Assembly: GCA_023389195.1 (NCBI GenBank)
Contig: JAEWET010000023.1
Span: 31,098-95,097 of the forward strand
Length of the DNA stretch: 64,000 bases
Direction: 5' to 3'
Source: Aliihoeflea sp023389195
GTDB lineage: Bacteria > Pseudomonadota > Alphaproteobacteria > Rhizobiales > Rhizobiaceae
The position numbers were made by a program, and so were the translations under genes. Below are positions 24,055-31,837 of this stretch, piece by piece. The notes under the pieces are model-generated. The model was not told the DNA's origin. It ran no database searches and saw only the letters and a list, made by a program, of their open reading frames with translations. How positions within the stretch are numbered: position 1 is the first letter of the stretch; each line of letters begins with the position of its first letter.

Positions 24055-26505
24055 TCACTCCGCCGCCTGCGCATAACCGACCGTCGCCATCGGACGGAAT
24101 TCGTGCTTGTCCTTGCCCGAGACGCGCTCCTCCCACGGATCGACCTGTGCGAATTTCTGGGAGAAGACGAAGCGCTCGTAATAGGCTTGCCGCTTGTCGG
24201 CATCGTCCATGATCTGGCGGCGGATCTCGGCCACTCCGATGCGCTTCGCCCATTTGTAGATCCGTTCGAGATAGCGCCCCTGCTCGCGATACATCTGCGT
24301 CAGGGCGACGATGTGGACGAGCGCGTCGTCCTCGGTCTTCACCTGGCCGAGGATTTCGGTGCCTTTAATGTCGAGCCCGGCGGCGCCTGCGAAATGGATT
24401 TCGAACCCGGAATCGACGCAGATCACGCCGATGTCCTTGCACGTCGCCTCGGCGCAGTTTCGCGGACATCCGGACACGCCCATCTTGAGCTTCGCCGGCG
24501 TCCACGAGCCCCACATGAACTTTTCGATGCGGATGCCGAGGCCGGTCGAATCCTGCGTTCCGAAGCGGCACCAGTCGGTGCCGACGCAGGTCTTCACCGT
24601 GCGCAGACCCTTGGCATAGGCATGGCCCGAGACGAAGCCGGCCTGACCCAGATCGGCCCAGACGGCTGGCAGGTCTTCCTTGGCGATGCCCAGCATGTCG
24701 ATGCGCTGCCCGCCGGTCACCTTCACCGCCGGGATACTGAACTTGTCGACCACGTCGGCGATGGCGCGCAGTTCCTTCGACGAGGTCATGCCGCCCCACA
24801 TGCGGGGCACGACGGAATAGGTGCCGTCCTTCTGGATGTTGGCGTGCGCGCGCTCGTTGATGAAGCGCGACTGGTAGTCGTCGGCGTAGTCGGCCGGCCA
24901 GTCGCAGACGAGGTAGTAGTTGAGTGCCGGCCGGCATTTCGCGCAGCCGCACGAGGTCTTCCACTCCAGTTCCTGCATGACGGCGGGGATCGTCTTCAGC
25001 CCCTTGGCGACGATCAGGCGGCGCACATCGTCATGGCCGAGATCGGTGCAGCCGCAGATCGGCGTGACGGCGGCGGGGTTGTAGGCGTCGCCCAGCGTCA
25101 GCACCATCAGCTTTTCGACGAGCCCGGTGCAGGTGCCGCACGAGGCGGATGCCTTGGTGTGCGCACGCACGCCATCGAGCGTGGTCAACGATTTCGACGT
25201 GACCGCGCCGGTGATCTGGCCCTTGCAGATGCCGTTGCAGCCGCAGATCTCGGCATCATCCGAGAGCGCCGCAACGGCCGCCAGAGGGTCCGCGGAGGGG
25301 CCTCCCTGGAAGGATTGCCCGAAGATCAGCGTGTCGCGCATCTGCGAGATGTCGGTCTGCTTCTTCTGCAGGTCGGCGAACCAGCCGCCATCGGCGGTAT
25401 CACCGAAAAGCACCGTGCCGATGATGCGGTCATCGCGCAGGATGACGCGCTTGTAGACGCCGGCCGAGCCGTCTCGCAGGACGATCTCCTCGCGATCGTC
25501 GCCATCGGCGAAGTCGCCGACCGAATAAAGGTCGATGCCGGTGACCTTGAGCTTGGTCGGCGTTTCGGAATGGACGAAACGGTCGTCGCTTGCGCCGGCA
25601 AGACCGGCCGCGGCTACCCGCGCCATCTGATAGAGAGGCGCGACGAGGCCGTAGACATTGCCGCCGACCTCGGCGCATTCGCCGAGCGCGAAAATGTCCG
25701 GGTCCGACGTCAGCATCTTGTCATCGGTCACGATGCCTCGCCCGACTTCCAGCCCGGCATCTTTCGCCAGCGCCGTGTTGGGACGGATGCCGACCGCCAT
25801 GACGACAAGTGTTGCCGGAATGATCGTGCCGTCGGCCAGTTCCACGCCCTCGACCTTGCCGTCGCCGATGATGGCCCTGGTGTTCGCCTTGGTCAGAACC
25901 TCGATGCCGCGCGCTTCCACCGCCTTTTGCAGGAGATACCCGGCCGCCGGATCGAGCTGGCGTTCCATCAGCGTCGGCATGACATGGAGCACGGTCACGT
26001 CCATGCCGCGCGCCTTGAGCCCGGCGGCGGCTTCGAGGCCGAGCAGGCCGCCGCCGATGACGACGGCCTTGTCGCGCGATTGCGCGGCGAGCATCATCGC
26101 GTGGACGTCGTCGAGGTCGCGATAGGTGAGGACGCCCGGCAGATCCTTGCCGGGCACCGGGATGATGAAGGGAACCGAGCCGGTGGCGATGACGAGCTTG
26201 TCGTAGCTCTCGGTGACCCCATGGTCGGAGGTCACGGTCTTGGCCGTACGGTCGATCGCGACGATGCGGTGGCCTTTGTAGAGCGTCACGCCGTGGTCGA
26301 TGTACCAGCCGTCGCCATGGATGACGATGTCCTCATAGCTCTTCTCGCCGGAGAGCACGGGCGAGAGCATGATGCGGTCGTAATTGACGCGCGGCTCGGC
26401 ATTGAAGATCGTCACTTCGTAGGCGCCGGGTGCCGTCTCGAACAGGTTTTCCAGCATTCGGCCGGGTGCCATGCCATTGCCGATGACGACGAGTTTCTGT
26501 GTCAT
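24055..26505 (-). CDS. nirB: Nitrite reductase [NAD(P)H] large subunit NirB
   Basis: 816 aa siroheme enzyme reducing nitrite to ammonium in the cytoplasm. Domain order: FAD/NADH-binding region at the N-terminus (KLVVIGNGMAPGR; TYRDLDDVHAM; VVIGGGLLGLEAA), BFD-like [2Fe-2S] cysteines (CGCNGICKG, CGTCTGLVE, CGCAKCRP), then the nitrite/sulfite reductase domain with siroheme-[4Fe-4S] cysteines (GTDWCRFGTQD and GCPRNCAEATC). ATG at 26505 gives the usual N-terminus. It forms the core of the nrtABC-nirBD-nasA-cysG operon. Confidence 0.95.
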   Translation of the reverse strand: MTQKLVVIGNGMAPGRMLENLFETAPGAYEVTIFNAEPRVNYDRIMLSPVLSGEKSYEDIVIHGDGWYIDHGVTLYKGHRIVAIDRTAKTVTSDHGVTESYDKLVIATGSVPFIIPVPGKDLPGVLTYRDLDDVHAMMLAAQSRDKAVVIGGGLLGLEAAAGLKARGMDVTVLHVMPTLMERQLDPAAGYLLQKAVEARGIEVLTKANTRAIIGDGKVEGVELADGTIIPATLVVMAVGIRPNTALAKDAGLEVGRGIVTDDKMLTSDPDIFALGECAEVGGNVYGLVAPLYQMARVAAAGLAGASDDRFVHSETPTKLKVTGIDLYSVGDFADGDDREEIVLRDGSAGVYKRVILRDDRIIGTVLFGDTADGGWFADLQKKQTDISQMRDTLIFGQSFQGGPSADPLAAVAALSDDAEICGCNGICKGQITGAVTSKSLTTLDGVRAHTKASASCGTCTGLVEKLMVLTLGDAYNPAAVTPICGCTDLGHDDVRRLIVAKGLKTIPAVMQELEWKTSCGCAKCRPALNYYLVCDWPADYADDYQSRFINERAHANIQKDGTYSVVPRMWGGMTSSKELRAIADVVDKFSIPAVKVTGGQRIDMLGIAKEDLPAVWADLGQAGFVSGHAYAKGLRTVKTCVGTDWCRFGTQDSTGLGIRIEKFMWGSWTPAKLKMGVSGCPRNCAEATCKDIGVICVDSGFEIHFAGAAGLDIKGTEILGQVKTEDDALVHIVALTQMYREQGRYLERIYKWAKRIGVAEIRRQIMDDADKRQAYYERFVFSQKFAQVDPWEERVSGKDKHEFRPMATVGYAQAAE

Positions 26506-26513
26506 GGGAAATC

Positions 26514-27311
26514 CTATTCCGCGGCTTCGACGAAGCGGTGGCGTTCGTAGAGGAACTTCAACACCGCCTCGCGGCATTTGAGGTAGGTGCGGTCGCTCGC
26601 AAGGCCGATCCGCGCACGCGGGCGGTCCAGCGGCACGTCGAGCACCTCGCCGATGGTGGCGGCCGGGCCGTTGGTCATCATCACGATGCGGTCGGACAGA
26701 AGCACCGCCTCGTCCACGTCATGCGTGATCATGATGACGGTGTTGCCGAGCCGTGCATGGATCTCCATCATCTGGTCCTGCAGATGCGCGCGGGTCAGTG
26801 CATCGAGCGCGCCGAACGGCTCGTCCAGAAGCAGGATTTTCGGCTCCATCGAAAGCGCCCGCGCAATGCCGACGCGCTGCTTCATGCCGCCCGAAATCTC
26901 GGACGGGCGCTTGTCGGCTGCGTGGGCCATCTGGACGAGGTTCAGATTGTCCATGATCCATTCGTGGCGTTGGGCTTTCGATTTCTTGCCCGCGAAGACC
27001 TTGGAGACGGCCAGGTTGACGTTCTCGTAGACGCTCAGCCAGGGCAGCAGCGAATGGTTCTGGAACACCACCGCACGGTCCGGGCCCGGCGAATTCACTT
27101 CCTGGTTTTCCAGGAGGACCGCGCCGGTGGTCACCGGCGTCAGGCCGGCGACGAGGTTGAGCAAGGTCGACTTGCCGCAGCCCGAATGGCCGATGATCGA
27201 GACGAACTCGCCTTTTTCGATGGTCAGGCGGATGTCGCGCAGCACTTCGGTCGACTGCGCGCCGCGGGTGAAACTCTTGCCGATATAGTCGAGCTTGAGA
27301 TAGGCGGACAT
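26514..27311 (-). CDS. nrtC: Nitrate ABC transporter ATP-binding protein
   Basis: 265 aa ATPase of the nitrate/nitrite importer (NrtC/NrtD or NasD type). It has Walker A GHSGCGKST, signature ISGGMKQR and Walker B ILLLDEPF, with the Q-loop VFQNHSLLPWLSV typical of nitrate/sulfonate/taurine importers. It lacks the extra C-terminal NrtA-like regulatory domain of cyanobacterial NrtC. ATG at 27311 (MSAYLKLDYIGKSF) is chosen over the long upstream frame, which overlaps the permease gene. It ends 8 bases before nirB. Confidence 0.9.
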   Translation of the reverse strand: MSAYLKLDYIGKSFTRGAQSTEVLRDIRLTIEKGEFVSIIGHSGCGKSTLLNLVAGLTPVTTGAVLLENQEVNSPGPDRAVVFQNHSLLPWLSVYENVNLAVSKVFAGKKSKAQRHEWIMDNLNLVQMAHAADKRPSEISGGMKQRVGIARALSMEPKILLLDEPFGALDALTRAHLQDQMMEIHARLGNTVIMITHDVDEAVLLSDRIVMMTNGPAATIGEVLDVPLDRPRARIGLASDRTYLKCREAVLKFLYERHRFVEAAE

Positions 27312-27325
27312 GGGCCGGTGCTCCT

Positions 27326-28222
27326 TCAGTTGACCGCCGCGCCGCGCGTGACGAGGGTGCCGACGAAGCTGACCAGCTTGTCGAGCATGAAGCCGACGAG
27401 GCCGATATAGACCAGCGCGACGATGATGTCGGTGAGGCGAGACGAGTTCCACGCATCCCAGATGAAGAAGCCGATGCCGACGCCGCCGGTGAGCATTTCG
27501 GCCGCGACGATGGCCAGCCATGACAGGCCGACGCCTATCCGCAGGCCTGAAAAGATGTAGGGCGCGGCGGCCGGCACCATGATCTTGAAGAAGAATTCGA
27601 CCTGGTTGAGCTGCAGCACGCGCGCGACGTTGCGATAGTCCTGCGGGATGTTGCGGATGCCCACGGCGGTGTTGATGATGACCGGCCAGATCGAGGTGAT
27701 GAAGATCACGAAGATTGCGGACGGTCCGGAATCGAGGAACGCGGCCAGCGACAGCGGCAGCCACGCCAGAGGCGGTACGGTGCGCAGCACCTGGAAGATC
27801 GGATCGAGGCCACGCATGGCCCAGACCGACTGGCCGATCAGCGCTCCGACGAGGATGCCGATGACGGCAGCCAGCCCGAAGCCGTAGGCGACGCGCTCCA
27901 TCGAGACCAGGACGCGCCAGCCGAGCCCGATATCCTGAGAGCCGTAGACGAAGAATGGCTCGACGATGAGGTCCCTGCTCTGCGCCCAGACTTCCGAGGG
28001 TGGCGGCAGCGAGGCGTCCGGGTCGGAAAACGCGACCTGCCAGATGGCCAGCAGGATCGCCACCACGATCATCGGCGGCACGATGTTCTGGACGGCGCTC
28101 GCCGCGATCGCCGCGACGTCGAGGCGCTTTTGCGGCGCGACGGCCAAAGGCACGACGGTCGCGGGGCGGGTCTTGAATTCGCCGGCGACGACAACGTCGC
28201 TCTTGGCGGCTGGCATGGACAT
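27326..28222 (-). CDS. nrtB: Nitrate ABC transporter permease
   Basis: 298 aa inner-membrane permease of the NrtB type. A polar N-terminal leader of about 40 residues is followed by six predicted membrane segments, with the coupling loop GIRNIPQDYRNVARVLQLNQ. The segment FIWDAWNSSRLTDIIVALVYIG near the C-terminus is characteristic of the nitrate/taurine permease group. ATG at 28222 has a GAAAGG site seven bases upstream. It sits between nrtA and the ATPase gene. Confidence 0.92.
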   Translation of the reverse strand: MSMPAAKSDVVVAGEFKTRPATVVPLAVAPQKRLDVAAIAASAVQNIVPPMIVVAILLAIWQVAFSDPDASLPPPSEVWAQSRDLIVEPFFVYGSQDIGLGWRVLVSMERVAYGFGLAAVIGILVGALIGQSVWAMRGLDPIFQVLRTVPPLAWLPLSLAAFLDSGPSAIFVIFITSIWPVIINTAVGIRNIPQDYRNVARVLQLNQVEFFFKIMVPAAAPYIFSGLRIGVGLSWLAIVAAEMLTGGVGIGFFIWDAWNSSRLTDIIVALVYIGLVGFMLDKLVSFVGTLVTRGAAVN

Positions 28223-28280
28223 GGGCTGGCCTTTCAAACGAGGGGAAGCGGGCCGGCGCGGCTGGGCGCCGGCCGCAGGA

Positions 28281-29591
28281 TCAGGCGATCGCCTTGATGT
28301 CGAGGCTGTCGAGATAGGCGGTGGGATTGGCCGGATCGAAGACCTTGCCGTCGAAGAAGGTCTCGACGCCCCGGCTGTCGCCTGACGGCAGGTCGGTCAG
28401 GCCGATGCCCTTGGCCGCCTCGAGCCAGAGGTCGGAGCGGTTGGTGTTGTCGACCATCGCCTTGATGTCGGTCGATTCCGGGAAATAGCCCCAGCGCATG
28501 TTCTCGGTCATGAACCAGGTGTCGAGGCTCTTCCAGGGATAGGACGTTTCGCCCTTCTCGCCCCAGAACTTCATCAGGAGATCGGTGCCCTCGGCGGTGC
28601 GGCCATTGCCATAATTGATGTCGCCCCGGATGCGGCCGATGATGTCGTCGACGGGCACGTTGTACCATTGCCGACGCCCGACGATCTCGGCCATCTCCTG
28701 CTTGTTCTCCATCTGGTCGCACCATTGCTGGGCTTCCATCGTCGCCATCATGATCGCGAGCGTGGCGTTCGGATTGGCGTCGACGAAGGAGGCGCGCATG
28801 CCGAGGATTTTTTCGGGATGCCGGCGCCACAATTCGCCGGTCGTCAGCGCGGTGAAGCCGATCTTCTGGTGAACGAGCTGCTCGTTCCACGGCTCGCCGA
28901 CGCAGAACACGTCCATGTTGCCGACCTTCATGTTCGCCACCATTTGCGGCGGCGGAACCACGATCACGTCGACATCGGTATTCGGGTTGATTCCGCCGGC
29001 GGCCAGCCAATATCGCAGCCACAGATCGTGCGTGCCGCCGGGGAACGTCATGGCGGCGCTGACCGGCTTGCCCGCTGCCTTCTTGGCGGCGAAAGCGTCC
29101 TTCAACGCACCCGAGTCGAGCTGGACGCCGGTGTCCGCATATTCCTGCGCGACCGATATGCCCTGGCAGTCCTCGTTGAGGTTCAGCAAGGTGTACATCG
29201 GCAGCTTTTGGTTGTTCTGGATCACAGAACCGGACGAATAGAGATGCACCTTTGGGCGCAGGATGTGGCCGCCATCGATGCCGCCGCTGTCGCCGCCGAG
29301 CGCCATGTTGTCGCGCGTCGCGCCCCAGGAGGCTTGCTTCAGCACCTCGACATCCGGCACGCCATATTTCTCGAACAGGCCCTTTTCCTTGGCGATGATC
29401 AGCGGCGCGGAATCGGTGAGCGCGATGTAGCCGAGTTTGGCGCCGGTGACTTCCGGCCCGGATGCGGCTGCATAGGCGCCGGAGGGAAAGAGCTGCCGTG
29501 CCGCCGTCAGCAATGCTGCGGTGGCCGTCGCGCCCTTGATGAAGCCGCGCCGGTCGATGCCGGTCTTGAAGCGCCTGGTCTCGATGGTCAT
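28281..29591 (-). CDS. nrtA: Nitrate ABC transporter substrate-binding protein NrtA
   Basis: 436 aa periplasmic nitrate-binding protein. A Tat signal peptide is visible (DRRGFIKGATATAALLTAA), then the NrtA fold with LGYIALTDSAPLIIAKEKGLF and PNTDVDVIVVPPPQ. The ATG at 29591 follows an AGGGGA site. The gene opens the structural operon, 330 bases after nasS, behind a -24/-12 promoter and a leader terminator. Its sequence resembles NasS, the cytoplasmic nitrate sensor encoded upstream. Confidence 0.93.
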   Translation of the reverse strand: MTIETRRFKTGIDRRGFIKGATATAALLTAARQLFPSGAYAAASGPEVTGAKLGYIALTDSAPLIIAKEKGLFEKYGVPDVEVLKQASWGATRDNMALGGDSGGIDGGHILRPKVHLYSSGSVIQNNQKLPMYTLLNLNEDCQGISVAQEYADTGVQLDSGALKDAFAAKKAAGKPVSAAMTFPGGTHDLWLRYWLAAGGINPNTDVDVIVVPPPQMVANMKVGNMDVFCVGEPWNEQLVHQKIGFTALTTGELWRRHPEKILGMRASFVDANPNATLAIMMATMEAQQWCDQMENKQEMAEIVGRRQWYNVPVDDIIGRIRGDINYGNGRTAEGTDLLMKFWGEKGETSYPWKSLDTWFMTENMRWGYFPESTDIKAMVDNTNRSDLWLEAAKGIGLTDLPSGDSRGVETFFDGKVFDPANPTAYLDSLDIKAIA

Positions 29592-29640
29592 TGCGTCAGT
29601 TCCCCTGTTCTTCGTTGCGGCCGGAGCCCCGGAAACGAAA

Positions 29641-29704
29641 AACGCCGCCAACGGGAAGAATGAGCGCCGGTGCTGAGACCGGATCATTTCCTGTTGGCGG
29701 CGTT
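29641..29704 (-). terminator. Leader terminator ahead of nrtA (likely NasT-controlled)
   Basis: On the minus strand AACGCCGCCAAC (29704-29693) pairs perfectly with GTTGGCGGCGTT (29652-29641). Five or six further pairs extend the stem inward, and TTTTT-CG-TTT follows. This is a strong intrinsic terminator about 50 bases before the nrtA start and after the -24/-12 promoter. The loop holds a second small hairpin (CCGGT/ACCGG). Just upstream, GGCGT could pair with ACGCC of the terminator arm as an anti-terminator. Confidence 0.8.
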
Positions 29705-29769
29705 GCCATTATGGGACGCCCGTCATTGGACGCGGATTGGTCGGTCCTGCAGGACCTCGTTTCTATGAA

Positions 29770-29787
29770 AGCAGGATGCGTGCCAAT
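29770..29787 (-). promoter_or_regulatory. Sigma-54 (-24/-12) promoter for nrtA
   Basis: The minus strand reads TTGGCACGCATCCTGCTT, close to the consensus TGGCACG-N4-TTGCW. The GG and GC dinucleotides are exactly 10 bases apart (GG at 29784-29783, GC at 29772-29771). The predicted start of transcription lies near 29759, giving a leader of about 170 bases that contains the terminator. Confidence 0.8.
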
Positions 29788-29892
29788 CTGATGGTGTGGC
29801 GGGTTTTCCTGTCAGTTCAGGCACTTATCATTTTTGTCGACAGCAGGTTGGAGCGAGCTCAGGCGAAATCATGGTCATGGCGACGAGGCAAA

Positions 29893-29909
29893 CGCACACG
29901 AATTGTGCA
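29893..29909 (-). promoter_or_regulatory. NtrC-like enhancer site upstream of the nrtA promoter
   Basis: The minus strand reads TGCACAATTCGTGTGCG, matching the NtrC site TGCAC-N7-GTGCA with one change. Its centre lies about 140 bases upstream of the predicted nrtA transcription start, a usual enhancer distance for a sigma-54 promoter. It sits just after the nasS stop codon. Confidence 0.65.
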
Positions 29910-29921
29910 ATGCAGTATGAG

Positions 29922-31157
29922 TCAAACCGACGTGGCGGCCTGCTGGCTGGCCATGTAATCCTCGATGCGGTCGGGGTCGAACATCTGGCCGTCGAAGAAG
30001 CCGTCCGGTCCGAGCACGAGGCTCGCGCCCGCGGACCCGACGGGCGTTGCCGTCTTCAACGCGCCCTCGACCTTGGCGTTTGCGCCCGGGAGCGCGACGC
30101 CGAGCGGCCTCAGTGCCGCGCGATAGAGATCGGGGCGATAGCAGTCGCGGACGATCTGTGCATGGGCGGTGGTGTGCTCGATCTGCCCCCAGCGGACCAT
30201 CTGAGTGTAGAACCACAATGCGTGGCTCTTCCAAGGAAAGTTGGCTGCCTTGTCGAACGGGACGAATAGGTCTTCGACCCGGCGCAGCATGCCGTCTCCG
30301 ACATTCAACTGCCCGCTCAGCACCGGCATCTGCATGTCGGGCGGCAGTCCGAGAAATTCCGGCCGCGCCATCAGGCCCGCCAAGTCTGCGTGATTTCGGG
30401 GGTCCTGACACCAGCGCGCCGCCAGATGTAGCGCGCGCAAAAGCGCGGCGAGCCCGGCGTCGTTATCTTCCGCCCAGGACTTGCGAACGCCCAGCACCTT
30501 TTCGGGGCTGTTCTTCCAGATCGCCGCCTTGACGGTCGCGATGTGGCCGGTGCCGCGCGCGACCGACGCGCTGTTCCAAGGCTCTCCGACGCAGTAACCG
30601 TCGATGCGGCCGGCCGCCAGCGCATCGGCCATGAAGGGAGGCGGGACGATGACGATGTCGACGTCGCGTCGCGGGTCGATGCCGCACGCCGCAAGCCAGT
30701 AGCCGAGTTCGTAATGGTGCCCCGAATGGGGATGCGTGACCGCAAAGCGCAGCGGGTCGCGACCCGTCGCGGAACGCGCGGCGATGAAGCCGCGTAGCGC
30801 AGCACCGGCCTTCATCGGGTCAAGGTCTGGCTCTGCGCCCAGCGCTTGCATACCTTCCCAAACCGTATTCGATACGGTGATGCAGTTGCCGCCGAGCCCG
30901 AGCGCGAATGGCACGATCGTATCCGAAGACAGCGGCGTCAGGCCGAGATTGCACGCGATCGGCATCGGCCCGAGCATGTGCGCGACGTCGAAATGCCCGA
31001 TCGCGATCCGGTCGCGTATGTTGGCCCATGACGTCTCGCGATGAAGCGTCAGATCGACGCCCTCGCGCTCGGCAAAGCCGATTTCGCGTGCGACGACCAG
31101 CACGGCACTGTCGAAGAGCGGCATGAACCCGGCATTGACGTGGAATTGCCCTGCCAT
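29922..31157 (-). CDS. nasS: NasS-type nitrate sensor (cytoplasmic NrtA-like protein)
   Basis: 411 aa protein of the NrtA fold with no signal peptide (MAGQFHVNAGFMPLFDSAVL), so cytoplasmic. In Azotobacter, Paracoccus and Bradyrhizobium, NasS holds the antiterminator NasT inactive and releases it when nitrate or nitrite binds. The adjacent upstream gene is nasT, two bases away, which supports this over a transport role. The ATG at 31157 has AGGAAGGG eight bases before it, better than the TTG two codons upstream. Confidence 0.88.
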   Translation of the reverse strand: MAGQFHVNAGFMPLFDSAVLVVAREIGFAEREGVDLTLHRETSWANIRDRIAIGHFDVAHMLGPMPIACNLGLTPLSSDTIVPFALGLGGNCITVSNTVWEGMQALGAEPDLDPMKAGAALRGFIAARSATGRDPLRFAVTHPHSGHHYELGYWLAACGIDPRRDVDIVIVPPPFMADALAAGRIDGYCVGEPWNSASVARGTGHIATVKAAIWKNSPEKVLGVRKSWAEDNDAGLAALLRALHLAARWCQDPRNHADLAGLMARPEFLGLPPDMQMPVLSGQLNVGDGMLRRVEDLFVPFDKAANFPWKSHALWFYTQMVRWGQIEHTTAHAQIVRDCYRPDLYRAALRPLGVALPGANAKVEGALKTATPVGSAGASLVLGPDGFFDGQMFDPDRIEDYMASQQAATSV

Positions 31158-31159
31158 CG

Positions 31160-31762
31160 TCAATTCCCTTCCTGCGGCCCGAGCAGGCCGGCCGCCGTGA
31201 TCAGGCTGTCGGCAATCTCGCTGATCTTGCGGTTCTGGTTCATCGCGGTCTTGCGCAGCAGCGCATACGCCTCGTCCTCGGACAGGCCGCGCGATTGCAT
31301 GAGGATGCGCTTGGCCTTGTCGACCAGCTTGCGGCCCTGCAACTCGCCGCGCATCTCTTCCAGTTCACGCGACATTCTGGAAAAGGCATTGAAGCGGCTG
31401 ACCGCCATGTCCAGTATCGGCTTCACCCGCTCCTGGCGCAGCCCATCGACCACATAGGCCGAGACGCCCGCTTCCACCGCCGCTTCGATCGCGGCCTGGT
31501 CGGAGCGATCGACGAACATGGCGATCGGGCGCTTCACCGCGCGTGAAAGCTGGAACATGTTTTCCAGCATGTCGCGATTGGGGTTCTCGAGATCGATGAC
31601 GATGACGTCCGGCTCGATCTCGGCGATTCGCCGCGCGATGCCGGCGACGTCGTGGATCACCGTGATCCGCTCGTGACCCGCCTCGCGCAGGCCGGCCTCG
31701 ATGACGGCCGCGCGGATGCGGTTCTCATCGATGACGAGGATGGAAAGGGACGGTGCGGCCAT
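31160..31762 (-). CDS. nasT: NasT-type ANTAR antitermination regulator
   Basis: 200 aa protein with an N-terminal receiver-like domain (LSILVIDENRIRAAVIEAG; VIVIDLENPNRDM) and a C-terminal ANTAR RNA-binding domain. The latter is visible as KLVDKAKRILMQSRGLSEDE followed by AYALLRKTAMNQNRKISEIAD. It should bind the nrtA leader and allow read-through of the terminator when NasS releases it. It opens the nasT-nasS pair. An NtrC-like box lies immediately upstream of its start. Confidence 0.92.
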   Translation of the reverse strand: MAAPSLSILVIDENRIRAAVIEAGLREAGHERITVIHDVAGIARRIAEIEPDVIVIDLENPNRDMLENMFQLSRAVKRPIAMFVDRSDQAAIEAAVEAGVSAYVVDGLRQERVKPILDMAVSRFNAFSRMSRELEEMRGELQGRKLVDKAKRILMQSRGLSEDEAYALLRKTAMNQNRKISEIADSLITAAGLLGPQEGN

Positions 31763-31777
31763 GGCCCATTTTGCGCA

Positions 31778-31794
31778 CGCACCGTCAATGTGCA
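31778..31794 (-). promoter_or_regulatory. NtrC-like site upstream of nasT
   Basis: The minus strand reads TGCACATTGACGGTGCG, again TGCAC-N7-GTGCG as ahead of nrtA. It lies only 16-32 bases before the nasT ATG. That is too close for a normal enhancer, so repression or autoregulatory control is more likely if it is real. The 15-mer TGTGCAATGCAGTAT overlapping it (31789-31803, plus strand) recurs at 29904-29918. Confidence 0.45.
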
Positions 31795-31837
31795 ATGCAG
31801 TATCGCAATCAAAGACCCCCGCATTGGCGGTGCGTCG

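Noticed and set aside
29690..29760. Canonical ANTAR double-hexaloop motif in the nrtA leader
   Set aside because: The small hairpins seen (GGTCCTGCAGGACC and CCGGT/ACCGG) do not show the A1/G4 loop pattern, so I do not claim a standard motif, although antitermination is likely.
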